Source of the DNA: Chytriomyces cf. hyalinus JEL632
Lineage: Eukaryota > Chytridiomycota > Chytridiomycetes > Chytridiales > Chytriomycetaceae
Direction: 5' to 3'
Length of the DNA stretch: 64,000 bases
NCBI GenBank assembly: GCA_025435555.1
Contig: JAIWWG010000007.1
Coordinates: forward strand, 62,001-126,000
Of the stretch, positions 24,960 to 35,683 are shown piece after piece. The notes below the pieces were generated by a model that searched no databases, was not told the DNA's origin, and saw only the letters and a program-made list of their open reading frames with translations. Numbering within the stretch: position 1 is the first letter of the stretch; each line of letters begins with the position of its first letter. A program made the position numbers and the translations under genes.

Positions 24960-25331
24960 TCAAACGGACTTTCCACTCCCAAAGAAAAACTCATCCTCAT
25001 CAACAACCTGCACTTTACTATTACGTCGTGACTCGGACGCAGCAGCAGCAGTAGCAGCAGCCTGACTGTGATCCGCTTTCGTCGCAGCAGTGGACATGTA
25101 GTAGTCAAACACATCGTCTTCGTAACTGCCAAAGTTGAATTTGCCTTTGCCGCCTCGCTTCATGGGCTGGGTATACGAGGATACGCCGTTGGACTGGCGT
25201 GCGTTCTTGCTGTGTTTGGAGTTTGTTGGGATCATTGTTCGTGGTGCGCCCATTTTTGTGTTTTTTCTGTTTACGGAGGGGTGTGTGGTTGTTGTGTAGT
25301 TTTTGGAAGTAAGTGTGGTGGAGCGGGCCAT
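24960..25331 (-). CDS. Small basic protein of unknown function
   Basis: A 123-residue single-exon frame that converges on the ABC transporter. It is Ser/Thr/Asn-rich and basic, with the block MKRGGKGKFNFGSYEDDVFD near the middle, an Ala-rich run, and an acidic/Phe-rich end (VVDEDEFFFGSGKSV). The KxGGKGxFxFG pattern recalls the KGGAGKGNWG-type motifs of PDCD4 and Stm1/HABP4 proteins, but the match is weak. No function is assigned. Reasonable codon use and the conserved-looking block argue that it is real. Confidence 0.5.
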   Translation of the reverse strand: MARSTTLTSKNYTTTTHPSVNRKNTKMGAPRTMIPTNSKHSKNARQSNGVSSYTQPMKRGGKGKFNFGSYEDDVFDYYMSTAATKADHSQAAATAAAASESRRNSKVQVVDEDEFFFGSGKSV

Positions 25332-25695
25332 TTTATATATTGCCGTCCGGTGGCACGGAGTGGCACTCGTGATTCATCAATGATGATTTTCAGTGAAATG
25401 AAAATCACGCCTTTTTTCTTTCGTGAATGTTCGATGCTCAGACTCAACATGACTGGAATGCTTTCGTAGGTTCATACTCTCTGATGCTGGTGTTCAGCAG
25501 CGGAGGCATCGTGGAGGTATTGCGGCCCTGCCTGCAAATGGCAAGAACCAGTGTCGGAAGGCCAGCTTCGCTTGGAAGGGCATTATCATCATATTCATAG
25601 TTGTGAATCATGTTTCAATGTTCGTTCATATTACTTCTTGTCGGTTGTTCCCGCCCCTGCGAGTATTTTTATTCGCGTTGCTGATGCAATAGTTT
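25332..25695. other. Intergenic, nothing seen
   Basis: 364 nt between the small basic protein's start and the tyrosinase stop, both on the minus strand. No gene, repeat or RNA is supported. Confidence 0.5.
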
Positions 25696-27017
25696 TCAAA
25701 CGTCGGAGCCAATCCACCTCCAATTGCTAATGACATGCGTAAACCCTTCCTGGTAGGTAGCACTTGGCTTCTCTTCAAAGTACTTGTCCAGCGCATCGTC
25801 ATACTGCCTCGACAGCGCCAAGCTCGCTTTTTCACTCGCCCGCACTTGCCTCTCAACGGTCGCTTTTGTTTGGTTCATCAATTTTGCTGTCAATGTAATC
25901 CAGTGGTCTGAAAGCGGCTCGTGCGGCTGCCGGGGGTGGGTCTTGTAGTTTCCGCTGCCACATCTTGTCTTTCCGGGAGACAGCACAAACCCGTCCGCTT
26001 CTTGTGCCCTTCTTTGGAGTACGCTGGAATCTCGTCTTTTTGGCGCATTGCTTTTAATTTTTGAGTACGCTTGGTAGCGAATGCACCACTTGTCCGAACC
26101 AATTCCTTGCATGGACTGCTGGATTGTTACACCCGAGAATCCAGGCAGAACAGCATCAATCTTGCCACCATTGTAACTGGTCACGCGGTTCTTGCCACGT
26201 CTTTGCCACGCGTCGTAGAGACGGTCAACGTTTGTGTGGTGGAAATAAAAGAGAGGGTCCTCGGGGCTGTCATTGAGATGAAATGTGAGACTTTTCAAGT
26301 AAAAGCGAGGTTTTTCTAAAAGTTACCTTATGTTTGGTCTGTACATGTCCCCGTTCTTGCCTCCGATCCCAGCATGCACGCGGTTATGGTCGGCCTCCAT
26401 GCGGTTGAGGAAGCGTGCATAGTCTGGTGCATTCACAACATACGATGCGACTGAGAATAACAAATTCAATTAATTCAGTTTATGACCAAGAGCTTGAAAT
26501 AAACCCACTATTTACCAGTCGTATAGTCTGCAAAGGTAACCCCTCTCGGATAATCTCGTTTCAGACAACCCTTATTTGTAGTGTGGACGTACCCAGCAAC
26601 AAAGCCATCATTGATACAAGCCGAACTTTTTGTCCCTGCACTTGTGCTACCAGCCCCAAACAATTGTGGATTGAGGTTTATGGGGTTACCCCCCTCGTTC
26701 GCCCAGTCCCAGTAAGGCAGCGAGACAGTTGGATCCACTTTCCGCAGCTCATCCTCAAACCTGCGCAGCATCTCCCGATGCCAGGGCAGGAACAACGGCC
26801 TCCCATGAATGCTTTGAAGGTTCTGGGCGTGGATCTTTACGTACTGCGCGTACTTTCCGTTTTTACGGACGCCGTTCAACGCGTTTATGAATGATTCCTT
26901 TTCAGCGGTAGAAAGATCGCGCCACTCTTTGCGCGTACGCCAGCTTGAAGTGGAACACGCTGCGAGCGCGGAAGCAGCAACGGCAAGACGGAGGAGAAGG
27001 AGTAGCACGAACTTCAT
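25696..27017 (-). CDS. Secreted tyrosinase (type 3 copper oxidase)
   Basis: Oxidises phenols to o-quinones, as in melanin synthesis. Exons 27017-26516, 26450-26327 and 26290-25696 give 406 residues. A signal peptide (MKFVLLLLLRLAVAASALAA) begins the protein. Copper site A: His in VKIHAQN, then HGRPLFLPWHREML with two His. Copper site B: MEADHNRVHAGIGG with the HxxxH pair, encoded by the middle exon, then DPLFYFHHTNVDRLYDAW with the last His. All six copper ligands therefore appear to be present. The protein ends soon after the catalytic core, without the large C-terminal lid found in latent fungal tyrosinases. The small middle exon carries part of site B, so mis-splicing would abolish activity. 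Confidence 0.92.
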
Positions 27018-27331
27018 CTTCTGTGTGTGTACCTTCTTTTTTTGCTATTTTAGGCCCCCTTTCCGTTACGCGTATTTATGGAGCGGCATTTCAGGAAGCG
27101 TTAGTTTTTTTCTATTTTAGTGAAACATGGGTAGCGTTTCTATTTTTGGGAGGCAATGTTTCTGGGCACAAAATGTTCAGTACGAGTCTCATATGGCCAG
27201 CACTGCATATGCATGCATATACGTAGATAGATATAGAGCACTGCGTGAATAACCACCGATTTAAAATCGGAAGCGATAAGCTCGTTCCCTTCATCGCTGA
27301 CGCCATCGCAACAAAAATAAAAATAAAATAA
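27018..27331. promoter_or_regulatory. Divergent promoter tyrosinase / siroheme synthase with two inverted repeats
   Basis: 314 nt shared by the minus-strand tyrosinase and the plus-strand siroheme synthase. It contains a perfect 7+1+7 inverted repeat (CCGATTT-A-AAATCGG, 27256-27270) followed at once by a 6-bp pair (AGCGAT 27272-27277 with ATCGCT 27293-27298). Both lie within 80 nt upstream of the siroheme synthase start, so they could be protein-binding palindromes or 5' UTR hairpins. Confidence 0.4.
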
Positions 27332-29542
27332 ATGCTTGCAGACGCCGAAGTCAACACGCCGATACCCGCTGGTCTCATCGTGTCACTCAGACTGCTCGGC
27401 AAGAAGGTTCTCGTCGTGGGCGGCAACAAGGAGGTGAACTACTCGCTTGCCCTGATTACGGCAAACAGGCTAAACAGACACATGGGGTCATCTGCTTGAA
27501 CTTTCCCACGCAGGCCGAATCGCGTGTCATGCATGCATTGGACGCGGGCGCGGTTGTGACAGTTCTCTCACCAGTGTCCGGGCTGACTGCGGTGCTGGTA
27601 CAGCGCGTTGAGGCCAACGAAGTGTCGCTCATCGATGCAGCGTTTGAGGGTGTCCAGGATCTGTACTTTGACACACAAGCAGGAGACAATGCGGATGGAT
27701 GCAAGACTTACGATCTTGTGCTGGGATGTTTGGACGAGTACAATGAGAGCGAGCAGTTGGCTGAGTGTGCGCGAGCGTTAAAGATGTACAGACTCTCCCC
27801 CATTCCTATTTTTGTTTTATGCCCCTTGATAACTCAACTTATAAACAATCAACAGTCCCGTCAACTGCGCCGATGTCCCGCACTTGTGCGACTTTTTCTT
27901 TGTCGCCGTCATGCGCGAGGGACTTCTTCAGATTGGCGTATCCAGCAACGGCGGTGGACCGAGACTCGCGGCCCGTCTTCGCTCACATATTCAGTCAACG
28001 CTGCCGAAAGGAACGCGGGAGGCAGTCTCGAAAATTGCTCGATTGCGTGTGTTGGTTAAAAACACGCCTACACCCCCGGGTTCTGGCTCGTTGATCAAGA
28101 AACGAATGACCTGGATGACGAGGCTGTGCGACCAGTGGTCGTTTGATGATATGGTTTGTGTTTTTGGAAATTCGGAACCTCCTGATTTTATTTTGCGAAC
28201 TTGCGAACGCGTATGCACAACTCATATCATTCTTCTTCTTTTTTTTTTTTTTTTTTTTCCAATTATTGTCGTCATCCATTCTCTCAACAGGCAAATCTGA
28301 ATGAGGAGGACGTTGTTCGACTATTGGGTGCATACGAACGGGGCGAGATGGAACCTCCACTTCCCACTAGCAAAATCGCACCACTTGGATCCAGCACATC
28401 TGCAAACGCAAACTCCATTTCATCCAATCCAACATTTTCGATGCTTGCATCACAAATTCCGACACTGCAGCAACTGTTGGACAACCCCATCCAACGACTT
28501 AACGCGCTTGCATGTCTGTTTTTCACTGTTTGGCTGCACATCCTCACGTATCCTCTGCGTGCCACATTTTCCCTTCTCGAATCCATTTTCCCAAACTTGA
28601 AAACATGGTCTCCACCTCCGATCGTGATTCTGAAAGAATCGACAGCACTACCCACTGCACCAGCTGCATCCGCCAAACCCAACCTTGCAACACAATCTTC
28701 TCAACAACTACTCCAAATCCCACCTCTTCCAGCCTCCAAAACCCCAAAAGTAGTCCTCGTCGGAGCAGGACCGGGTTCCACAAACTTGCTCACGGTTGGA
28801 GCCATTCGAAACCTTGCCGCCGCCGATACAATCGTCACAGACCACCTCGTGAGCGCCGACATTTTGCGACACGTTCCACCGACATGTAAAATCCTGCAAG
28901 TCCCTAAAAAGGAAAAAGGCGCCAGCGACGCGGCTCAAGACGTTGCAAATGACCTCTGCGCAACAGCCATCCTTAAACACGGTGCAAAACACGTGGTACG
29001 GTTAAAGGGTGGAGATCCATACGTGTTTGGACGCGGCGGCGAGGAACTCGTGTACCTTCGCGAACGAGGCGTGAATGTGGAAGTGGTTCCTGGTGTGTCG
29101 GGTGTGAATGGGATTCTGGGGTCAGCAGGGATTCCAGCAACGTTTAAAGGGTTGAGTGAAGGTGTAGTTGTGTTGACGGCACGTGGAGAGAAGGGTGCGT
29201 GGCCGGAGGTGCCTGCGTTTGGGGATGGGTTAAAGACTGTGGTTGTGTTTATGCCGATTGCGCGGATGAAGGGGATTTCGGATTTGATGGTGAGTAGAGT
29301 GTGCGTGTGTGTGTGCCTGCTTGAACGACCTTTGACTTACAAATTTTCATAAACAGATCAAGCAAGGATACCCATCAACACTGCCTGCTGCAGTCATTGA
29401 AAACGGAAGCCTTGATCATCAAAGGGTCATTAAGGGAACACTTGCAACCATTCCAGATTTGGTGGTTTCTGAAAAAGTGGTGAGCCCCGCGTTGCTGGTG
29501 GTTGGGAAAGTATGCACCGTGTTGGACAAGGTGCAATCATGA
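27332..29542 (+). CDS. MET1: Bifunctional siroheme synthase (Met8-like + uroporphyrinogen-III C-methyltransferase)
   Basis: Makes siroheme for sulfite and nitrite reductases. Exons 27332-27433, 27514-27785, 27856-28153, 28291-29289 and 29357-29542 give 618 residues. The N-terminal part is a precorrin-2 dehydrogenase/ferrochelatase-type Rossmann domain (VLVVGGNKE, then DLVLGCLD, and FFFVAVMREGLLQIGVSSNG). The C-terminal part is SUMT: VVLVGAGPGSTNLLTVGAIR, VRLKGGDPYVFGRGGEE, VVPGVSGVNGILGSAGIP. This is the order of domains in bacterial CysG, whereas yeast keeps Met8 and Met1 apart. A long linker with a hydrophobic stretch (ALACLFFTVWLHILTYPL) separates the halves. Intron 3 contains a poly-T tract at about 28239-28259. 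Confidence 0.92.
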
Positions 29543-29869
29543 GCAGCTGGAGTATGTTTTGAATCTGGAAATGTGGGTTGAGGAATTGGAATGATGATCT
29601 CAGTCTAATGTAGCTGACATGCAAACAAGGCTCTTGTCGGTAACAATAAATAACAACACGTTCGGCGGTCTACCAAACTGCTGCAGCGAACAGCATCCAC
29701 TGACTCCGCAGTCTGAACACTTCAGTTTCTCTTCAGGGTTCGAATCCTGTGTCTGCTTCGATAATTTTCATTCGATGGCCAAGTCAGCATGAACTTCCAG
29801 CTGTGGCGAAGCCACGTTTATAAAACCAAAGGAGCCCTGGCAGGCACACAAACAAAACAAACACAAAAA
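29543..29869. other. Intergenic with isolated tRNA B-box-like motif
   Basis: 327 nt between siroheme synthase and the next ORF. A GGTTCGAATCC string occurs at about 29738-29748, matching the T-arm of a tRNA gene, but no acceptor stem, D-arm or anticodon arm can be folded around it, so no tRNA is called. Confidence 0.4.
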
Positions 29870-30358
29870 ATGCGCCGCCAACCCGTCTACTCCAAACTCC
29901 TCAACCGCACAATCCACACAAACGCAACCATCATCAACTGCCAACTCTGCTGCTCATCACCCCGCATCACTCGCAAAACCTGCACCGAAAACGACACGAT
30001 CCTCGCTGCAAGATTTCTCCTCAAAACCCGTGATACATGCCCCAACTTTCATCGAGACGCTGTCATCAGCCCGGAATGCATTGATGCGTTGAAAGAATTG
30101 CGTTTCACAATCAAGACCACTTGGGGGGACGTTGACTCGAAAGATTGGATGCGAATTGAGAAGGCTGCTCGACTGGATGACGTTGTGGATGAGCATAGTT
30201 GCAGGGACCGTGCGTTTGGAACACAAAACACGAAACTGGCGCAGCTGCATCGCAGGATTCGGTTTGAACGGACTGAGATGTTTGAAAGCTCGAATTGTGG
30301 AAAGAATCGCAAAGAGTTTTGGAGGGACTTTCAGCATGCAAAGAAGGAGTTTGTTTGA
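29870..30358 (+). CDS. Hypothetical protein
   Basis: A 162-residue single-exon frame starting MRRQPVYSK; the same frame extends 27 codons upstream to an ATG at 29789. The N-terminal 60 residues contain six cysteines, in CQLCC, KTCTEND and DTCPNF contexts among others, and the rest is charged and probably helical (KELRFTIKTTWGDVDSKDWM, then RRIRFERTEMFESS). No domain is recognised. A long antisense frame overlaps it, but that strand has no exon partners. Confidence 0.45.
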   Translation: MRRQPVYSKLLNRTIHTNATIINCQLCCSSPRITRKTCTENDTILAARFLLKTRDTCPNFHRDAVISPECIDALKELRFTIKTTWGDVDSKDWMRIEKAARLDDVVDEHSCRDRAFGTQNTKLAQLHRRIRFERTEMFESSNCGKNRKEFWRDFQHAKKEFV

Positions 30359-30505
30359 AGGGATGAGTTGTTTAGACGTATTTGAATTAAACCGCTTGTA
30401 AATATTTTAAAAATCGCGTTTATTTCCACATCCAAGTTACATTTTCACAGATATTACGCAAACGCAAGCACAAACTACTACTATATACTAGAAAAGGACA
30501 TGCAT

Positions 30506-32190
30506 TCAACCTTCCACCTCCAACTCTTGCAACCACTTGCTCGCCAACACATCCTCAATCGTAAATCTTTGCGCAACATCAACGCAAAAGATTCCCTTCA
30601 AAAGCTGCTGAGCACCATCACTCACATCACAGGACTCTAACCGACTCGCATCATACGTACCGGTCATGATCGTTTGCTGCAGTCTCGGTAGGAAACCATC
30701 ATTGAAAGGTAAAGTCCCCGTCAGGATAGCATACAAAATACATCCCAACGCCCAGACATCGCTAGATTTCCCATTCATGGCACCGTCAGTTGTTTCTTGC
30801 AAGTCTTCAGGGGCACAGTAATGCAAAGAGCCGACTCCGCATGAGGAGGAACTTAAACTACGTTCAAGTGGCGCTGGGCTCGTTGTAGAAGCACATTCTA
30901 GAGTTTGATTGTCGCGAATGAATTCGGATAATCCGAAATCAGCAATTTTGAGGGTCGGAATCCATTCGTCGCGTAGTTTTGCTCTTGCTGGGGTTGCACT
31001 GTTTTCCCAGTCCTCAAGGACAAGAACATTCTCGCATTTCAAATCCCGATGAATGACACCAGCTGTTTTATGCATGTAACTGACTGCTTGTGCCAGTTGT
31101 AAAAACATGGGCCGAGCAACACGTTCAGGCATGCATCCTCGCGAGGTTAAATAGTCTAAAAGACTTCCCCCAGCAGCCTGCTCACTCACAATACACACAG
31201 CATCATCGAGTTCCATGACTTCATGCATGCATAGAATGTTTGGGTGGTCTAGAGATGCCCAGATTCGAGTTTCTTTATCCATGAGCTGCCGGGCGTTATC
31301 GATTGCGTCATTCCGATCTTTTGAGTAGATGCTAGTGGGACCAGGTAGAGTTTGAAAAGAGGATTGCGGTGAAACTGCAGGCGCTTTTGCTGCTGAATCA
31401 CGTGTGTGGTAATTGGGGATGCTGATGCGGCCTTGCATGGTGAGACTTTCCATAGAGTTTTGGAGACTGCATGTTGGGCTTTGAATTGGCGAGCGTGTGT
31501 TTGGCTTGCGCAAAATCTTGATGGCAAAATGTTGATTCGAGATGGAGTCGTGTGCCAAAAACACGCGGCTGAATGATCCGTACCCAATCTCTTTGACGAG
31601 CGTGTAGTTTGCGATCTGGTCTCCTTCTTCGTATACGCCGCGTTCTGTTGATGGAAAGTGGAATTTAGTAATGTTGGGTGGGGAGAAAATGACAAATTTT
31701 CTTGGCAGCACAAGTTCATCCCGTGCGACAGATTCAGATCCGGCCCAGGCCAGCTTTCTTCAGCTACGCACATGCAGCGCATAGTCTTCAAATTTCACCC
31801 CTCACAGCACACTCGGCCCAAGAGCGAAAACTGAAAAAAACGACGGGGGAGACAAACAAACTCACCAAAGTCAAGCGAAACATCCAGACTTCCAACTCTA
31901 GGAGTACCAAGCATAGACAAAAACGACATTGCAGGTGACGAACAAATTGAAGCGTCAGAAGCATTCGGGATGGAGACTGGCGAAGACGCGGTCTGTGAGA
32001 CGGCCGAACCCCTCCGTTTGGCATTCACAAGACGGCGGAGGAGGGAGGTTGAGTTGGTTCTAGGCATAGAGTGCGATTGAGAATGGACAGGGCTTTGTGC
32101 TGGAATGGGTGGGCGGCGATGCTGAGAAGGGTCTCTGTCGCGCTGGTGGTTGGTGATCTGCGCGGAGAGAGTCGAAACGTTGCTGGACAT
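30506..32190 (-). CDS. Serine/threonine protein kinase
   Basis: Exons 32190-31866 and 31644-30506 give 487 residues. About 110 disordered Ser-rich residues precede the kinase domain, which runs to the C-terminus. The glycine loop is IGYGSFSRVFLAHD, the VAIK-type lysine is in HFAIKILRK, the catalytic loop is VIHRDLKCENVLV, the metal-binding loop KIADFGLSEF, and the APE motif GSLHYCAPEDL. SSDVWALGCILYAILTGTLP follows. All catalytic residues are present. A long insert between the lysine and the alpha-C region is Ser/Gln-rich and includes phosphorylation-like SP sites. It resembles fungal CAMK/SNF1-like kinases, but the subfamily and pathway are not clear. The 221-nt intron is longer than most here. 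Confidence 0.9.
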
Positions 32191-32737
32191 GTTCGGTTGC
32201 AGGTAGCTTGTAGGTCGTTGTAGGTTATTTGGAGATTCGGGGGTGGGTGTGTGGGGGTAGTTTGTGGGGTAGTTTTTGTATTTATTTGTTTTTTCTTTTT
32301 GTTTCTTTTTGATTCGATGCCTCAGATTAGATAAGATTGATTTATAGAAACCCTAATGATCAATAATGAGCCACTCAGTTTAGTGTCTTGTGCGGGGGAG
32401 AAATATTACTTGAAACATTTTGTGCGTGGGGTTCGAGTGTCTGTCTAGGTTGTGAGTGCCCGTTTGATAGCACAAAGCGGCGACGTAACTTTTCTTCCGT
32501 TTCGGCTAAAACGTTCGCTGAACCGGTATTCGCACTTTCTGGCGCGGACCATACCAGTGAATAAAGACATTTGGAAAACTGTCAATTCTTTTTTTATAAC
32601 GCGTTCGGTCGCAGAGACCACGTATTCAAAATTACAATCACTACTTATGGCCATACACACTAGTTTTGACAGGATATCGCGGGGCAAAGGTAACCAAAAC
32701 CAAAACAACAAAATAAAAATAAAAATAAAAACCGCAT
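32191..32737. other. Intergenic, kinase promoter and homeobox 3' flank
   Basis: 547 nt between the kinase start and the homeobox-gene stop. An open plus-strand frame runs through and into the homeobox gene, but it is the antisense shadow of that gene. Nothing else is supported. Confidence 0.5.
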
Positions 32738-33622
32738 TTACATGGCCCTTTGCTTCCTCCGCCGGTTCTGAAACCAGTACTGAATATGCCGATACTTTCT
32801 CCCAATCTGCTTCGCAGCTTTACGAATCACGTCGCTCTCTGGGACCGCACATTCTTGATAAATTTGTTCAAGCAGGTCTCGCTCTTGTTTCGAAAGACGG
32901 ATTTTTTGATTCGATCGATGAGTCGAAGCGGCGGCAGTGTCGGTTGGCGTTGACCGTGGGGCTCTTGAAATGGAGCGCTTTTGGATACAGTCTTGCGATG
33001 ATGTTGAATCAGCAACAGATAATTCGCGTGGGAAATTGTACTCGGGTGGCGGGGACACGATGGCGCTTTGAGGAGGTGACAGTGTGTCTGAGATGAATGA
33101 TGTTCCGTAACCTGGAGGAGCCTGAGCCACTGGAATGAAAGAGAGCAGTTGCGAAAGAGACGGCGCAGCTTCTGATTGGGCGTGGGCGCTATTTTGCGGA
33201 GCCTTCATGACGGGTGCCAGAAAATCAAACAGGTCTGGCGGAGTGTGACTGTTCGTGGGAGTGCTCTGCAAGAGTGATTGCAGCATGGGGCTTGCTAACA
33301 ATGACGAGAGCAGCAAAGCAGGGTGTACGGATGGATTCATGGATTGTAATTGGGCAGCTAGCGATGGTAGCAAGTGATGTCGCTGTGGATGGAATGGCTG
33401 ATGAGGGTTCCCAGCTTGCAACAAGGTCAACAGGCTGTCGGATGGAGTGAGTAAGTTTATAGGAAGATATGAGGATCGATCTGTAGAAAAGAAGGACCAT
33501 TAGAACCGCTTAAAGCGCGCCAAATAGGCAGGCAATCAACAAGTACCTGAGGCGGGTGTGGTGGCAGGTAGGCAGGACGCACATGGCCAGTGAGGCTGGT
33601 TGGAGACAAGGAAGCACGGCAT
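32738..33622 (-). CDS. Homeodomain transcription factor (pair member 1)
   Basis: Exons 33622-33547 and 33480-32738 give 272 residues; the first exon was found from an ATG and a GT-AG intron in phase, since the main frame lacks its own ATG. The N-terminal 200 residues are Pro/Ser/Gln/Leu-rich. A canonical, non-TALE homeodomain ends the protein: SKQERDLLEQIYQECAV (helix 1), AAKQIGRKY (helix 2), and RHIQYWFQNRRRKQRAM with Trp48, Phe49 and Asn51 in place. Its recognition helix carries QYWFQNRR, unlike the common KIWFQNRR, and this is shared with the neighbour gene. It is divergently transcribed from that paralogue. Confidence 0.86.
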
Positions 33623-34359
33623 CAGCTTGTCTGTCTGTTTGTTTACGGTAGTTGTCCCCACTCAGACTGAGAAAGTGTCCGCTTTAAGTTGTTTGGTTGC
33701 GAAAGCTTGATTGAAAAATTTCGATGGCACCACCACTGACGCAATCGACCCTGCCAAACAAAAAGAAGCAATCGCGTTATGCGACTCGAGAATAGTGGGT
33801 AAAAAGGAAGTGGTCGCAAGTGGAGTGCTGGGGTAGCTGCACGCGTGCTCGCTTGGTTGGACAATTGCAACCAAACCAAACAAGCATCCCACATCTGACC
33901 CTTGACAATGTTATCAAAAATACAATGTGCTCGGTTGGGTGATGGTTCAAATGTCCTTGGGTTCGATGAAGATCCGTCCTTCAAGTTGTTCCAAAAGCAC
34001 ACGCCATGAAAGACATTCCGCCCAGTGAATTGCGTGCACTTGTCTGTGATCCCCAAAATATGCAAGATATAACTCCGTCTGAACAGATTGATATTCGGCA
34101 ATCGCGAAAGAGTCTCGCAGCAAGTTTCATGGCTGACGCAGGGATCCGAATCGGCTACTTTGTTTGTTGGTCCAAATGAAAAGTGTCGCTGAAAATCCAG
34201 AAAAACTTGTTCTATCGCTTCATCAAATGCCCCAGGATCAATATTTCAGGTGTTCGGCGCAGACTCGGGGCATCGCAGTCATCGGAACATGCTTCACTCC
34301 AGCCCGTGTCGCACATTTCTTTGCCAAACGTGTAAAATAATTTGCGAAGTAAATTTCGA
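33623..34359. promoter_or_regulatory. Shared divergent promoter of two homeobox genes
   Basis: 737 nt between the starts of the two divergent homeobox genes. Several short frames exist, none with a supported function. Either gene may have further 5' exons in this interval. Confidence 0.5.
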
Positions 34360-35326
34360 ATGACGACTGGGGTCGAGGTGGACTCTTGCGCCGAGTGCGA
34401 CTTGTTCAGCACAACTTGCGAGTGCTGCGGATACCTTCTCTGCTGCTGCACGTGCTGTAAACCGTGCTGTGGGACTGCTGCTGGGAGCGGGGCAAAGAGT
34501 GCGGGACACACAGCCAGTGCTGAAGCGGGAGATGCCTTCAACAACAACGGCACCGATTGCTGCTACGACAGTTACTATCCATCAGTTGGCAGACAAGCAG
34601 GAGTGACTGCTGGAATCTATCCGACTCAACCATTAGATCCGATCCTTCTACTCAACTGCCTTCAATGTCCGCAACCGTATGACTGCAACTACTCCCCAGC
34701 AGCAGCAGCCATCGCAAACAGCAGCGACCTTTTCGATCTCTGCAATTTCCATCCCATGGGTCTCTGCAACGTCGGAACCCCCTTCGACCCACCATCACTC
34801 CCCACTCAACATCCGCAAACCCCCCAGAAGCCCGACCTGTTCAACTCCTTTAGCGCAACTCCTCAAGGAGACGCGTCATTTCCTCCTTTAGATCCACTCC
34901 TATCCATCACGACTCCAGCAACCACCCCAACAATCGAACCTCACATAAAACTTTCATGCCAACAGCAAAGCCACTCACCCGCACCGTCTTCTGCCGCAGA
35001 AACAGGCACATCAGAAAAGTGTCGAAAGAAACGGGTGCCGCTGACGCACGAACAACGTGAATATTTGGAATGTATTTATGAAAAGGAATGTAAGCCACGG
35101 TCAATTGTCGTTCAGCGCGCAGCAAAGGCGATTGGGTTGGATTATCGATACACGCAATATTGGTTCCAGGTGAGCGAGCGCGAGACTGCTTTTTTTTTTT
35201 GAGAACCCCAAAACTGGGAGTGTGGGGTATTGAACTTTTTTTGCGCAACCACAGAACCGGCGCGCATCGTCCAAAAAGAAGGGCGAACGCATTGTTTTGA
35301 AGGATCCGTGCTGCTGCACAAAATGA
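34360..35326 (+). CDS. Homeodomain transcription factor (pair member 2), Cys-rich N-terminus
   Basis: Exons 34360-35169 and 35255-35326 give 293 residues. The intron falls between WFQ and NRR of helix 3, a classic homeobox intron position, and the second exon supplies NRRASSKKKGERIVLKD and a short CCCTK tail. The homeodomain reads THEQREYLECIYEKECK, AAKAIGLDYRYTQYWFQ and NRR, and is paralogous to the gene at 32738-33622 (shared AAKxIG and QYWFQNRR). The first 40 residues hold about 14 cysteines in clusters (CECC, CCCTCC, CC). The middle is Pro/Ser/Thr-rich. The start at 34360 is the first ATG in frame. Confidence 0.85.
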
Positions 35327-35683
35327 TTTTATTTTATTATTTTATTATTTATTATTTATTATTTATTATTTGCTTTTCCGCAAGTTCCTTCTTCTTCTTC
35401 TTCTTCTTCTTCTTCTTCTTCTTCTTCTTCTTCTTCTCCTGCTGTTGAATGTCCCGGAAGAGAGACGCGTATGACAGTAAAACAAACAGAATTTACATAA
35501 ACACAACAGCGCGTTCAGTTCTTTTTTCGGCGAAATTGTTTTCAAGAAAAATAAGGTTTATTTCGAAATAATTTAAAAAAATCAAAAAAAAAGTCGAACA
35601 GCATTAAAAAGCACATGCCGCATGCTCGCAAATTCGCACACTTTGTCTCCACACTTTGTCTCTCTCGTCATCACATTCACCCC
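35327..35683. repeat. Intergenic with ATTATTT and (CTT)n low-complexity tracts
   Basis: After the homeobox stop there is a run of ATTATTT-type repeats (about 35331-35370) and then a (CTT)n microsatellite of roughly 50 nt (about 35387-35437). The rest, to the BYE1-like stop codon, is AT-rich. No gene is present. Confidence 0.8.

Noticed and set aside
29700-29760. tRNA gene (GGTTCGAATCC T-arm motif)
   Set aside because: The T stem pairs only with an extra loop base, and no 5' acceptor strand, D-arm or anticodon arm could be found upstream. At best it is a remnant.
30049-30341. Minus-strand frames over the hypothetical gene at 29870-30358
   Set aside because: They overlap each other and the plus frame, lack exon partners and show no family pattern; the longer plus frame is preferred.
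32452-33096. 214-codon plus-strand frame
   Set aside because: It runs antisense through the homeodomain of the minus-strand gene, whose family match is decisive.
32738-35326. Basidiomycete-type mating locus (HD1/HD2)
   Set aside because: The layout is similar, but both proteins have ordinary 60-residue homeodomains and are sister copies rather than one TALE and one non-TALE type.
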